Source: Plantago major
Taxonomy: Eukaryota; Streptophyta; Magnoliopsida; Lamiales; Plantaginaceae
Assembly: GCA_026545765.1 (NCBI GenBank)
Contig: CM048840.1
Location: 21,208,765-21,272,764, forward strand
Length of the DNA: 64,000 nucleotides
Direction: 5' to 3'
The translations under genes and the position numbers were made by a program. Shown here one piece after another: positions 12,164 through 24,071 of the stretch. The notes beneath the pieces were generated by a model. The model was given only the letters and a program-made list of their open reading frames with translations, did no database searches and had not been told where the DNA came from. Every line of letters begins with the position of its first letter. Position 1 is the stretch's first letter.

Positions 12164-14643
12164 GTTGTTGTTGTTGTTGTTGTTGTTGCAGTTACCAATC
12201 AAATAAACATACTTGTGAACTTCTCTGTCTCCTCTCCTCTTTGTCATTTGCCACGTCAATCCATTGTTGGGTTCAAGACCAGGTTGGGAAATGTCTAAAC
12301 CATGCTTCTTAACCAATTGTATGTACCTAAATGTTCATGTCCCATTGATCAATAATAGACAAAAACTACATGAAACAATAGATACTTAAAATTATTACAA
12401 AATGAACAATTATTACTTGTCAGCATTAAAATGTTCAACACCAAGATCTTCATCCCAAATGAAAATGTATTCATATGCAGCTACAACATCTGGATGTAGA
12501 AATCTCTTTGCATACCACCTGACAAGATATACGGCGTAACGAGAGTTATCAAACAAAAAACAGATGATTCTTTTACGATGATAAAAAAACCTCCAAAAAA
12601 TATATTTCAAGATACATTCATGGGTTAGTTTAGTAGTCCATAGTACGAAACTAACATACACGACATCTGCCAAAAATATTAAAAACATGTCTCAATATAA
12701 GCCTCAATGTTTCCTTAACAGCTACAACCCTCACGTCAGATTACAGCAGCAAGAGCTTTCCATGCTCCAAGTCAATCCATCACAAAAGCGAGGCAGGGTA
12801 CCAAATGCAATTTATATTTACAGAATTTTAATCAGTTCTAAACCACAAAACAACCAACTAATGTAGCACTTTCAGTCCCTATTCCATAGATATATTCCAA
12901 GACTTACGCTATCAAGCCATACAATGAGTTATTGTACAGAAACTCTCCTATTGTTTTGCTCATATTGGAAGTTATCTAAGTGAATGTGTACGTAAATTTT
13001 CTGAGAGCATGAACTTGCATACATATCTTTGTTGGCTTTGGATTTAGCATGTTTTGTAGAGCTTCTGAAGGTAGCCAGGTACATTACCAGGATATAATAA
13101 ATTCAAGAGCAAGTAAAGAGGAAGAAAAAGAGAAGAAACCGAGCAAAAAAAACATGACCAACTCAGCTGACACACACACACACACATTCACAATCCCTTC
13201 ACAAAAAAGATGTCTCAATAGTACACATTTTATACCAGGTTAATCATGCTAAGAGAAGACCAGAAGCTAGCAACAGTTAGCGCAGTTACCATTTTGTTTG
13301 TTTTCTAACACTGACATGAATCGCCTGCTTAGACCACTCAAACTGATCCCACTCAGTCGTGTGGCCATCATAATGGAAAAGCAGTATCTGGAAGTCATCA
13401 GAAAACTGCAACAAAAGAAATTTAGTCAAGCGCAACGATAAAAACGATCTCTTTCGAGGATGGAAGTTCTAAACTGGCCTCACCTTTTTCACAGCTGCAT
13501 TAATATTGTTCCTTTGTTCCAAACCAACTGTAAAAGTAACCAGGTACTTTGGCTTCTTTTTCAGATCCTGAAAGTACCAAAACATAGCAAATCATGCTTC
13601 AATTCCAATATATCTTGTGAAAGGTTATGCAGAGCATAAGATGCTGATAAGTAGTAAATGCCAACAACTCAACCATCAGTGGCTTGACTCAAAAGAATAC
13701 ATTCAGGACATTCTGAAAGCGTGGAAGAATAGGAAGCATAACTGCCAGCTCCTGATGTAGTAATTTTACCAACGTAAAACAATTACTACTACTTGTGGTG
13801 GCGCAACAGCATGCGAGAAGACTAAATATATTTAATCAAAAGCTAGCTTGCTCATTTCAGCCATTACCTCACTAGGATCACCCCATAATCTCCGCAGGTA
13901 AAAGTCTGATTCGGGGACAACTATTCCTGGTGGCAAAGACTCCGCACCACGAGGGTTTGTGGGGACATAGATCTGAGATGGTAGTAATGCAGAGTCAACA
14001 CAGTATCTTAAATTGATATTGATACCAAGTGAAGCATAAGACAATGTGTTTAGTTCCAATATATCTTAAATTAAATAGTGTCACTAATGTGACTATAGCT
14101 TTAATAGCACAAAGATAATTATTAAGCTCATATCATCAAAATGATACAAGGGGCCAAAGTTCGTGAAAGAAACATAAGTTAGCAATGAAATATCCCCTAA
14201 TAAAGTACCTTCGGTGTTACAGGAGTATTGCCAGAGCCAAGATTTTCAGGAAAGCTACGACCGCCTGAACTATGATCATCACTGAAGGCCATATCAAAAG
14301 ATGAGATAATACTTGAAGGTAGGTTGATCTGCCACAAAATAAAGAAATTAAACCACAAAACAACATACCAAACAAATGTACATACTCACTTGATCAACAT
14401 ATATCAGAGGTCCAGGTCATACCTTACTTAAGGAAACAGAAGGAAATGAAATACCAACAAAATATCCAAACACCATGCCCATGATGGTAGTTATAATGAG
14501 GCGCGCACTATCATTCGACTTCCTGGAAACCCCACTGCATATGGACAAAAACAGGATTAATTAAGAAAACGACACCGAGTAATAACACACAAGCTTCAAA
14601 TCAAAACGCAAATCTCTACCAACCTGCGAAGTGAGATACCCAT
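10302..14643 (-). CDS. DUF707 family type II membrane protein
   Basis: Member of the plant DUF707 family, annotated elsewhere as 'lysine ketoglutarate reductase trans-splicing related' without a proven reaction. Fourteen coding exons, all GT-AG and phase-consistent: 14643-14624, 14534-14423, 14328-14209, 13972-13868, 13567-13484, 13405-13290, 12518-12417, 12326-12213, 12082-12026, 11302-11236, 11089-11036, 10802-10728, 10586-10551 and 10406-10302. The product is 388 residues, a usual length for the family. A single hydrophobic anchor lies at about residues 19-37 after a short basic N-terminus, predicting a Golgi-type type II topology. The globular part has TFTVGLEQR, an aromatic/basic WWYAKRFL and an acidic WDEDLG (D208, D210), resembling a DxD sugar-nucleotide site, then WCSDPH and a tail rich in charged residues. 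A glycosyltransferase-like fold is inference. No breaks seen. Confidence 0.88.
12130..12189. repeat. Compound trinucleotide microsatellite in a DUF707 intron
   Basis: A run of TTA repeats passes directly into a run of TTG repeats on the plus strand. It lies in the intron between exons 8 and 9 of the DUF707 gene (intron 12212-12083), so it does not alter the protein. A good length-polymorphic marker in principle. Confidence 0.9.
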
Positions 14644-16554
14644 AATTCTAGAAAACCAGCTGCTCAACTCAAAGGTCACGCACTAGGCAGAAACCAACTG
14701 CTTGAGCAACTCTAGTGGCCCAATGGCATCCGAAATTTCAACCCAATCTTAATAGGCACATCCACAGGTGTCAATCCTGTAACGCAAATTTCCCACACAT
14801 TTAAATTTGCAACCACCACAGCCTTCCTACAGCTAAAACCTCGCCCTCTTGGTCAATTTACACAATCATATGGAGAAATCATATAGTAGCTACTAATAAT
14901 CCCAGGCTTCTAGCACTTAAAACTATTTAAATTCCAACTAATTCATCTCCACTTGAGCCTGACAACATGAAATGTACAAAATTAACCTAACTCATCAATT
15001 ACCAAATCCAAACCTTACTTCCAATTTCCTCACACCTGTAAAATGAGATGATAAACCTGACTCATGGCATTATAATAATTAAGATAAAACAGAATAAACA
15101 CCACAACAAAAGGTACTCAACCTGATCAAACTACGATTCTATGCAAGGGTTTATTGATGAGCAAACTAGAAACTGAAACCGACGAGATCCATCACCACTT
15201 CGATTCTCGGAGATTTCAACAAAATCTCCAAATCGATGAGCAAACTGAAGAACAAAATCGATCAAATTGGAAATGGAGGAAAGTAGGGTTTGAGACGATT
15301 ACAAAATCTAACAGAGAAATGTGTGGGAGAGAGAGAGAGAGAAAGAAGAAGGAAAGAAGGTTCGTTCGAATTGATACGTGTTGTTTCGAGATCGGTTTGT
15401 ATAAATCGATCAATGTCTGAAACAAAAACAGAAATATTACAACTTTTGGGAAATTACTATGTGCCCCCCCAAAAAGAGGCATTCATATCACTTTAATCAC
15501 CATCAATAATATTTTTTGAATTTCTGCTTTATGAGGCATATTTTTAACATAGTGAGATTTACTTTATGTGGTGCTTATTCCTTGTCTTTCTTCTTTCAAT
15601 GTTCTCATGAGTTGAAATTGAGATATTTTGAATTTTTTCTTTATGGAGGCATATAGTGAGATTTGATTTATGTGGTGCCTATTCTTTATCTTAGTTTCGA
15701 GATACTTTGTATTTTTTTAAAAAAGGGACATTTTGGAGTTTTACGGAGACATTTTTAATGTCACAGAAACAAAAAGAAAAAAATGTGAAGGGTAAAGTGT
15801 TTTAAATAGTTACAATTTCAATTTTAATTTATTTCGATGAGTTAAAGAAGCGTAAAACCAAAAAGTTTTTCCGTTGTCGGATTAAACCATCCAGCACCAC
15901 ATTATAATTTCAAAGTTATTAGAAACAATTATTAGAGGAGTAAATTGGTGACATATGAATTATGATGTAGATTAATTTTAGAGTATAACTGGAAGTAGGT
16001 AAGCAACCAATTCTGGAAACATTCCAAATTCTAACCTAAGAAGCTTCAGTTTCTTACCAGGAATATCAAGTCATGCTTCATATCCGGTTTATAAGTGATG
16101 CCCATCTAATTTATTACAGTACTGGCCAGTGGCCACCATAAATACACACCTGCACTTTACCGCTAAGGAAATAATTAAATGTCAAAAAATGGGACCAAGG
16201 GTACTAAATAATTTATCTGCCTCAAATTTAACAGGATTAACAGGCTGTTTGGTGATATACTTACGAAACTTTATTGAATTAATTTTAATTAAGGTATAAC
16301 TGATATACGAGTGATTTTAGTGTTTGAACTCCAACTTTAATTGAGGTCAAGAGTGCTAGTTTAATTTTATGCTAAACACAAATATTCACAACTCAATTAT
16401 AAGAATAAGAACTTTAAAATTGATCGTAAGTCTACTGATGCGCTTACGATTGAGGATAAAGTGAGTAAGAAAGAGCCAAACAAGCGGAAGATTTGTTGTC
16501 AGACCTCGGCACATATCGAACTACAGTCATTTCTAAATAATTCACACTAATTAA
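14644..16554. other. Upstream region of the DUF707 gene and intergenic DNA
   Basis: Immediately upstream on the minus strand is presumed 5' leader. At 15325-15361 a GA-rich run, which reads CT-rich on the gene strand, resembles a pyrimidine-rich plant core promoter or leader. Open frames around 15154-15496 follow this low-complexity stretch and look spurious. From about 15500 to 16554 the DNA is AT-rich with no gene recognised. Confidence 0.45.
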
Positions 16555-17792
16555 TGTTAGAATTTTAATCAACAATGAGGTTAGTCCATGTCTTTGCACC
16601 CAAAACAAAGGGGCCCACACACGTTGGAAATGAAGTTTCCTTGTACGCGAATAATCTACTATAGTAGTGGATTACATTTGAGAAATAATTACTAAAATTC
16701 ATTAAAAGGTGAAAGAGTAATTGAAGCTCAAAGTGTGTTGGTTGGTGCATTGAATATGGAATGCCTAGAGTTGGAATGGGAGAAGTCCCACATGGCTAAA
16801 ATTGAGGAAGAAGGAACTACATAATAGTCCAAGACTTGGGTTAAGAGTTTGGGCCCTTAGGGGCACCCATGGTTTTGGAAGGGGGGAGGAGCTAGATGCT
16901 CCTTCACTTGACCACACGTGCCCGCCAGGAGTCGGGGCCGGGGCCGGGTCGTAGGGTCCGTGGGTTCGCGGTCTTGAGTTGACTATAATCTTTTGGGCGA
17001 AAAACATATTGTGTTTTGGTTAGGCCCAATAGAAAGTCTGAAGCAGAAAAGGCCCAACAAATGTGTCTGTTCATTTGGGCTGCTTGTGAATCAATATGTC
17101 CATTCGCTGAACGGATTTGTCCAATCGCTAAAGGGATTTAACCGAACAGAAAAATTCTAAAGGTGTGTCCGTTGGAATTTTTGTCTCTGCAGGGACCTGT
17201 TCGCGAAAGGCTACATCTATTCAGACTGCAACTCTTCCACATTATAAATATACCCCCCAGATTCGGATTTCAACACACAGCAATCCAAATCCTTCTTTTC
17301 TTCTCTACTACTCCCTCAATTTCAGAAAAAGTGTTACATTTTACTATTCTGCGGTCAACTGTCTCCGCGTTTGACCACAATTTACTCTTAAACGATATTA
17401 ATAAATAAATTATTAAAAATATATAATGAAAATTTAGTAATTAAAATTTTATTATATGAATTTATTAAATTATTTACTATTATCGTTTATGAGTAATTTG
17501 TGGTTAAACTCGAAAATAGTTGACCGGTCAAAGTCAAAATGTAACACTTTCTCTGAAATGGAGGGAGTAATTTCTAAAAAGCCTGAATCTTCTATTCTGC
17601 CAAGTTCGACGAGTTAGCAATTCAATGCTAGAATTCTAACTCTCTGTTGTTCTATCTTGGGAGGTCATTTGTTAACCGTAGTAGGCAGGCCAGGCAAACA
17701 AAGTCTTGGGGCCGAGGGCCACCTCTCAATAGACTATTCTCTACATTCTGTTTCGAACACCATCTTCATACACCCTCTCTCTACAACCAACA
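16555..17792 (+). repeat. 5' LTR of Copia-1
   Basis: 1238 bp, longer than the 982-bp 3' LTR only because a 257-bp MITE plus its TA duplication sits inside at 17311-17567. Ends are TG...CA. TSD ATTAA immediately precedes. Confidence 0.95.
17311..17567. mobile_element. Stowaway MITE nested in the Copia-1 5' LTR
   Basis: 257 bp with terminal inverted repeats starting CTCCCTCAATTTCAGA and, on the other strand, CTCCCTCCATTTCAGA. TA duplication at 17309-17310 and 17568-17569. The 3' LTR has the empty site with a single TA at the same point (about 23852-23862), proving insertion after the retrotransposon landed. A sister copy in inverted orientation lies at 49355-49610. Confidence 0.95.
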
Positions 17793-17820
17793 ACTTAAGA
17801 ATTTATTTACTGTATCGAAG

Positions 17821-18738
17821 ATGTCGACTACTGTTGAAGTACCTGTTGTTCGTGTGAATGCTGCTCCTGCTAACCATGGGGAGAAACCAGAGAAGTTCCT
17901 AGGGACGAATTTCAAGCAATGGAAACAGAAGATGAAGTTCTACCTCACAACCATTGGGCTGGCAAATTTCCTTACTGCTGACCCTCCTGCTGCTCCCAAC
18001 CTACGGAGGAAGTGCAAGCCGTGAATGATGAAAATCGGAAGAGGCAACTGGCCTACGATGCTTGGGGCCACAGCGACTTTCTGTGTAAGAACTACATTCT
18101 GAATTGTCTATTTGATGCTCTCTATATACCTTTCTGTCGATTAGCAAGGGAATTGTGGGAGAAATCTGGGGAAATCTGCATGAGGATCTTTGATACGAAG
18201 AAGTTCATTGTGGGGAAGTTTCTGAACTTCAGGATGACTGACTCTAAGTCTTTCATGAGTCAAGTTCTGGAGTTTCAAATGATTCTCCACGAATTGGAAC
18301 AAGAGGGCATGAAGCCTAATGAAGCTTTCCTGGTTGCTTCATTGATTGAGAAACTGCCACCATCATAGAATGAATTCATGAGTTATCTCAAGTTGAAGAC
18401 CAAGGAGATGAGGCTTGAGGAATTGATCATTAAGCTTCAGATTCAGGAAGACAATCGACGGGCTTTGGGCAAGGGCAAGCAGCCCATGGATGCCAAGGCT
18501 CACCTGGTGGATTCTAAGGGAAAGTCCAAGGGGAATTCCAACAAGAAGCGTAAGCAGCGTGATGGGGACGTGAAGTCTCAAGGGAATTCTGGGAATTCCG
18601 GGAATCCAGGAACGTCCAGGAAAATCAAGGGAAAGTGCTTCAATTGTGGGAAGCCTGGGCAAATGAAGGCGGATTGCAACTCTCTCAAGAAGGAAAAGGC
18701 TAATGTTGCTGAAGCAAAAGAGGATCCTATGGTAGAGG
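17821..18738 (+). pseudogene. Copia-1 gag region (broken)
   Basis: Nucleocapsid/Gag part of the polyprotein. It opens at the ATG at 17821 (MSTTVEVPVV), shifts frame near 18000 and meets a TAG near 18366. It then continues to a zinc knuckle at about 18637-18680. The knuckle reads CFNCGKPGQMKADC, so the histidine of the usual CX2CX4HX4C is glutamine here and zinc binding is probably weakened. The region ends at a hAT-type insertion at 18739. The segment before the knuckle is rich in Lys, Gly and Ser, typical for RNA binding. Confidence 0.9.
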
Positions 18739-19267
18739 CTATGTTATTAAACCCAGCGGGTCGACCCGGTTCAACCGTAACTCGGAGGGGGTCCGGGCCG
18801 AAAACCCCCCAAAACCGGAAAAAATCGGGTTTTTGGTAAAAACCCGGTTAAAACCGGTTCCACCCGGTAAAAACCCGGTTCCACCCGGATTTCTTAAAAA
18901 AAAAGAAAAAAAATCAAAAAACCCCAATCATAACAAAAGCCCTAATCGCTCAGTTCCTTTTCCTTTCCAGTCTTCTTCCTTTTCCTTTTTTGCGGCTCAT
19001 TCTTCTCCCGTGCTTTAATGTTATTTGTTATTTTGAACTCAATGTTATGGAGTTATGGTGACTTTGTGTTTGGAATTGAAGCATATGTCGTTTATGCAAT
19101 GTTTTCTATCTTTTTTTTAGGTAAAAAATGTATATGTTGAATTTTTAAGGCATACATTATGTTTTATTTTTAAAAATATTTTTTATAGGTTGACCCGAGT
19201 TGACCCGGTTGAACCTCCTACAGTAGGTAGGCCGGGTCAACGTCCGGGTCCGAGTTTCAAAACACAG
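18739..19267. mobile_element. hAT-type non-autonomous element inside Copia-1
   Basis: 529-bp insert bounded by the 8-bp direct repeat GGTAGAGG at 18731-18738 and 19268-19275. The ends match as an inverted repeat: CTATGTTATTAAACCC at the left and, on the other strand, CTGTGTTTTGAAACTC at the right. An 8-bp duplication is the hallmark of hAT elements. Subterminal sequence is rich in short GACCCGG and AACCCGG words in both orientations. No transposase is encoded. Insert plus duplication is 537 nt, a multiple of three, so the flanking gag and protease frames still agree. Confidence 0.93.
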
Positions 19268-22200
19268 GGTAGAGGATTTGGTCAATTCCTTTGCTGCTGT
19301 GGTGTTGGAGGCTAACCTGGTTGAGAATCCAAGGCAATGGTGGATGGATACGGGTGCAACCCGCCACATATGTTCTGACAATGGTGCCTTCTCTACCTAC
19401 TCTCCGGTGAAGGACAAGAAGTTGTTCATGGGGAATGATGCTACTTCGGAGGTGAAAGGAGTTGGAAGGGTGGTTCTGAAGATGACTTCTGGGAAGGAGC
19501 TCATTCTGAATGAAGTGATGCATGTTCTAGATATCCGCAAGAATCTGGTGTCCGGACCGCTGTTGGTCAAAGCTGGTTTCAAAATTACTTTCGAGTCTAG
19601 TCAGTTTGTAATGTTGAAGAATGGTCAGTTTGTAGGAAAGGGATACATAAGTGATGGGCTCTTTAAGATGTTTGTACTTCGCTCCTTTGAGAGCAATGAA
19701 ATGAAGCATTCTACCTACTTGTCTGAGTTCTCTAATTTATGGCACCATAGATTAGGACATACAAACTACAATGCTATTCGAAAGTTAATCAAATTGAAAC
19801 ATTGGTCGTCCTTTGAAATCGATCCTCAAACTAAGTGCGAGGTTTGTGTGGAGGCAAAATTAACTAAGACACCATTTCATTCAGTGAACAGAACCACTAC
19901 TCCTCTAGAGTTAATCCACAGCGACTTGTGTGATTTAAAGTTTGTGCAAACTAGAGGAGGGAAAAAGTACTTTGTTACTTTTATTAACGATAGCACAAGG
20001 TATTGTTATGTTTACATGCTAAGAAGTAAGGATGAAACCTTAGAAAGCATTTAAACATTACAAGACTGAAGTTGATAACCAACTTAGTACTCGAATTAAA
20101 GTAATTCGAAGTGATAGGGGTGGAGAGTATGGAGCACCATTTGAAGAATACTGCTCTCAGCTTGGCATCATTCATCAAACTACTGCTCCTTACTCACCCC
20201 AATCTAATGGTGTTGTTGAACGCAAAAATCGCACTCTCAAGAAAATGATGAATGCACTATTACTAGATTATGGATTACCCCAGAATTTGTTGGGGGGGGG
20301 GGGGGGCTATTCTCACGGCCACTACTATTATTAACAGAATAACCCGAAAAAATAGTGATGTTACTCCATATGGACTATCGAAGGGTCACAATCCATCATA
20401 CAAATACTTGAAAGTGTGGGGGTGCTTGGCCAAGGTAGAAGTACCTCAACCAAAGCAAGTAAAAATCGGACCCAAAACTATAGACTACATATTCATTGGG
20501 TATGCGAGTAACAGTAGTGCCTATCGATTCCTAGTGCATAAGTCATCTATAACCGATATCCATGAGGGTACTGTTATAGAATCAAGAAATGCACGCTTCT
20601 TTGAAGAAGTTTTTCCTAGGAAGGAAAAGAAGGAAATAGTCTCTCGTAAACGAGATTATGAAACCGCAATAGGCTCAAATGTGGGGGTTCCTGAACCAAC
20701 TGGCTCTAAGGCAGAATTTGAAGGTCCACCTCCAGAAAATGCTACAGACCCTGAAGGTTCACATCCTCCAGAGAATGTTGCAGAACCTGAAGGTTTACTT
20801 CCAGAAAATGCTACAGAACCTGAAAGTTCACATCAAGAGAGTGTTGAAGCTACTGATGTCGAACTTAGGAGAAGTAAGAGGGTGAGGATTGAGAAGGATT
20901 TTGGTCCTGATTTTTCTTACCTACATGGTGGAAAACGAACCAAAGACAATCCAAGAGGCGATGTCCAACCCTGACGTTGCTCTTTGGAAAGAAGCCATTG
21001 AGAGCGAAATGGAATCCATACTGCATAACCATACTTGGGAATTGGTTGATCTTCCTCCGAGAAATAAACTCTGGGTTGCAAGTGGATACTCAAACGCAAG
21101 TATAAAGCAGATGGTACCATTGATAAATACAAGGCTCGTCTAGTGGTCAAGGGCTACAGACAGAAGGAGGGTCTTGACTATTTTGACACATACTCTCCTG
21201 TATCGAGGTTAACTTCCATTAGAGTATTCATAGCCATTGCTGCGCTGCATGGTCTTGAGATACATCAAATGGATGTTAAAATCGCTTTCCTAAACGGAGA
21301 GTTGGAAGAAGAAATATACATGGAACAACCTGAAGGGTACGCGGTTCCAGGGAAAGAGAAGAAGGTTTGTTGCCTTGTCAAGTCATTGTATGGACTTAAG
21401 CAAGCTCCTAAACAATGGCACGAAAAGTTTGACAACACGCCGAGGTCAAAGGGCTTTTCTATTAATGAATGTGATAAGTGTATCTATGTAAAAGGGAACA
21501 CTGAGTCCGTTGTCATGATATGCATATACGTAGATGACATGCTCATTACCGGAAGTAGTCTGGAATTGATCATGAAAATCAAGCAAATGTTGAAACAACA
21601 TTTTAACATGAAAGACTTGGGTGTGGCGGATTTAATCTTAGGAATAAAGATTTCTAAGCCGTCCGAGGGTTTGGTGCTATCACAATCTCATTACGTTGAA
21701 GCCGTCTTGAAGAGATTTGGGGTCTTTGACTGTCCACCCGTGAAAACACCTTTGAACAGGAGTCAATGTTTAGACAAACATAATGGTGATCCTGTGGAGC
21801 AAGTGCAATATGCTCGGATAATAGGCAGTCTAATGTACCTGATGAACTGCACTCGTCCATATATTGCATATGCGGTCAACAAGTTGGCCAGATTTACGCG
21901 TAATCAAGGAAGTGACCACTGGAAGGCAATAAATCATCTATTGAGTTACTTGAAGTACACAATAGATTATAGATTACGCTATGGAAGATATCTAGCGGTA
22001 TTGGAAGGATACACTGATGCAAACTGGATATCTGACAGTGCAAACACCAAGTCCACAAGTGGGTATGTGTTTACCATTGGTGGCGGGGCTGTTTCCTGGT
22101 GGTCCTCTAAACAAACCTGCATCACCCGATCCACGATGGAATCGGAATTCATAGCTTTAGACAAAGATGGAGAAGAAGCAGAGTGGCTTCGAGAATTTTT

Positions 22201-22477
22201 GGAGGAAATCCCTTGTTGGGAGAAACCTATGCCTTCTGTGACAATACATTGTGACAGTATGTCAACATTAGGAAGGGCTAAAAGTAACATGTACAATGGC
22301 AAGTCTAGACACATACGTCGTAGACACAAGACCATTAGACAATTGATCTCTATGGGGGTTATCACTATTGATTATGTGAAATCAAAGGATAACATTGCGG
22401 ATCCGCTAACTAAAGCTATACCTAAAGATCAAGTGAGTTGCCTGTCTAGGGGAATGGGCTTAAGACCCACTAATTAA
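19268..22477 (+). pseudogene. Copia-1 pol: protease, integrase, RT, RNase H (broken)
   Basis: The protease motif DTGATRHICS is at about 19349-19378. The integrase zinc finger (HRLGH ... CEVC) is at about 19747-19855, and its catalytic core includes ELIHSDLCD and VIRSDRGGEY. Frame breaks occur near 20054, at the G tract 20292-20306 and near 20970-21140. The reverse transcriptase has [22 protein letters not shown] and the YVDDM catalytic box near 21530. RNase H follows with GYTDANW and ends TKAIPKDQ...; the stop is at 22475-22477. Between integrase and RT is a short acidic repeat region with PENA/PEG units (about 20700-20850). The last frame (21143-22477, 444 codons) is intact. Confidence 0.93.
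20292..20306 (+). repeat. G15 homopolymer in Copia-1 integrase
   Basis: Fifteen G residues interrupt the integrase-to-RT linker where related elements read a short Leu-Trp-Gly-Glu-Ala-like segment. The tract causes a frame change. It could be real slippage or an assembly error. Confidence 0.9.
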
Positions 22478-23089
22478 GGAACTTTGTCGTGGCAACCCAA
22501 CCATACTGACTGGAGAACCCAAGAATTTAGTTCAATGGGAAAACTAAGCTGTAAAGGACCAGTACGTGCCTCGTGAAGTTTTGTACTTCGAGGGAAAAGC
22601 ACTTAGGAGCTTTTTGCTCCACCCGCGCCATCCCCATGAAAGACATTAAGTGCTCCTACAGAAACGAGCGGAGGTTGAGTCACTGAACTCTTAATGATCT
22701 CTGAAGAGATTCTTAATCTCTTTAGCTTACGAGCGGAGCATTGACAGGATGCTCTTAGAACGAGATCACCTATTTAAGTGTGAAGTTTAGGCCGCTTCAA
22801 ACGTAAACACTTAAGAATCCGAGTGAGTCCAAGGCCTTTAATGGATGAAACAATGGAACTAGGCAATAAGGAGAATTATTATGTTGATATCATTGTCTTG
22901 GTTTACACAAAACGCCGACCGGTTCAAGGCACCACGTCCACCGTGTAGCAAGTAAATCCGATGGTATTCTACTAGGGGCGATTCAATGTCGCTGACAATT
23001 GATCCCGATGCAATATGATTTTCCGCCAGAAATTCTGGGCTGGAGCACCCTGAAGTGCTGTGAGCATCAATCCTCTTTCATGTGAGGAT
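22478..23089 (+). other. Copia-1 3' untranslated segment before the 3' LTR
   Basis: 612 bp after the RNase H stop with no open frame. It ends in a weak purine stretch (GTGAGGAT) directly before the TGTTAG of the 3' LTR, which is the polypurine-tract position. Confidence 0.7.
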
Positions 23090-24071
23090 TGTTAGAATTT
23101 TAGTCTACAATGAGGCTAGTCCATGTCTTTGCACCCAAACCAAAGGGGCCCCCACACGTTGGAAATGAAGTTTCCTTGTACGTGAATAATCTACTATAGT
23201 AGTGGATTACATTTGAGAAAGAATTACTAAAATTCATTGAAAGGTGAAAGAGTAATTGAAGCTCAAAGTGTGTTGGTTGGTGCATTGAATATGAAATGCC
23301 TAGAGTTGGAATGGGAGAAGTCCCACATGGCTAAAATTGAGGAAGAATGAACTACATAGTAGTCCAAGCCTTGGGTTAAGAGTTTGGGCCCTTAGGGACA
23401 CCCATGGTTTTGGAAGGGGGGAGGAGCTAGATGCTCCTTCACTTGACCACATGCGCCCGCCTGGCTCCGCCAGGAGCCGGACCCCGGGCCAGGTCGTAGG
23501 GTCCGTGGGTTCGCGGTCTTGAGTTGACTATAATCTTTTCGGCCAAAAACATATTGTGTTTTGGTTAGGCCCAATAGAAAGTCTGAAGCAGAAAAGGCCC
23601 AACAGATGTGTCTGTTCATTTGGGCTGCTTGTGAATGAATCTGTCCATTCGCTGAACGGATTTGTCCATTCGCTAAAGGGATGTAACCGAACAGAAAAAT
23701 TCTAAAGGTGTGTCCGTTGGAATTTTTGTCTCTGCAGGGACCTGTTCGCGAAAGGCTATATCTATTCACATTGCAACTCTTCCAAATTATAAATATACCC
23801 CCCAGATTCGGATTTCAACACACAACAATCCAAATCCTTCTTTCCTTCTCTACTAATTTCTAAAAAGCCTGAATCTTCTATTCAGCCAAGTTCGACGAGT
23901 TAGCAATTCAGTGCTAGAATTCTAACTCTCTGATGTTCTATCTTGGGGATTTCATTGTTAACCGTAAGCAGAATGAAATAAACAAAGTCTTGGGGCCACC
24001 TTTCGCTTCAGACTATTCTCTACATTCTGTTTCGAACACCATCTTCTTACACCCTCTCTCTACAACCAACA
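23090..24071 (+). repeat. 3' LTR of Copia-1
   Basis: 982 bp, TG...CA ends, matching the 5' LTR except for scattered substitutions and absence of the Stowaway insert. Followed by TSD ATTAA at 24072-24076. Confidence 0.95.

Larger units (their letters stand above)
16555..24071 (+). mobile_element. Copia-1: Ty1/copia LTR retrotransposon, decayed, with nested MITEs
   Basis: A complete copia insertion of 7.5 kb. Two LTRs start TGTTAG and end ACCAACA. The element is flanked by the 5-bp direct repeat ATTAA at 16550-16554 and 24072-24076. Gene order gag, protease, integrase, reverse transcriptase, RNase H is the Ty1/copia order. The coding region has several frameshifts, a stop in gag, a G15 tract and a DNA transposon insert, so the element cannot be autonomous. 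LTRs differ at roughly 4-6% of positions by eye, excluding the MITE, so the insertion is older than Element A. No clear tRNA-primer site follows the 5' LTR, and the polypurine tract before the 3' LTR is weak. Confidence 0.96.

Noticed and set aside
12013..12316. Poly-Asn/Thr/Ile proteins
   Set aside because: Created by translating the intronic TTA/TTG microsatellite in different frames.
15154..15496. Overlapping open frames on both strands near the DUF707 leader
   Set aside because: They span a GA-rich leader and have no domains; overlap on both strands suggests composition bias.
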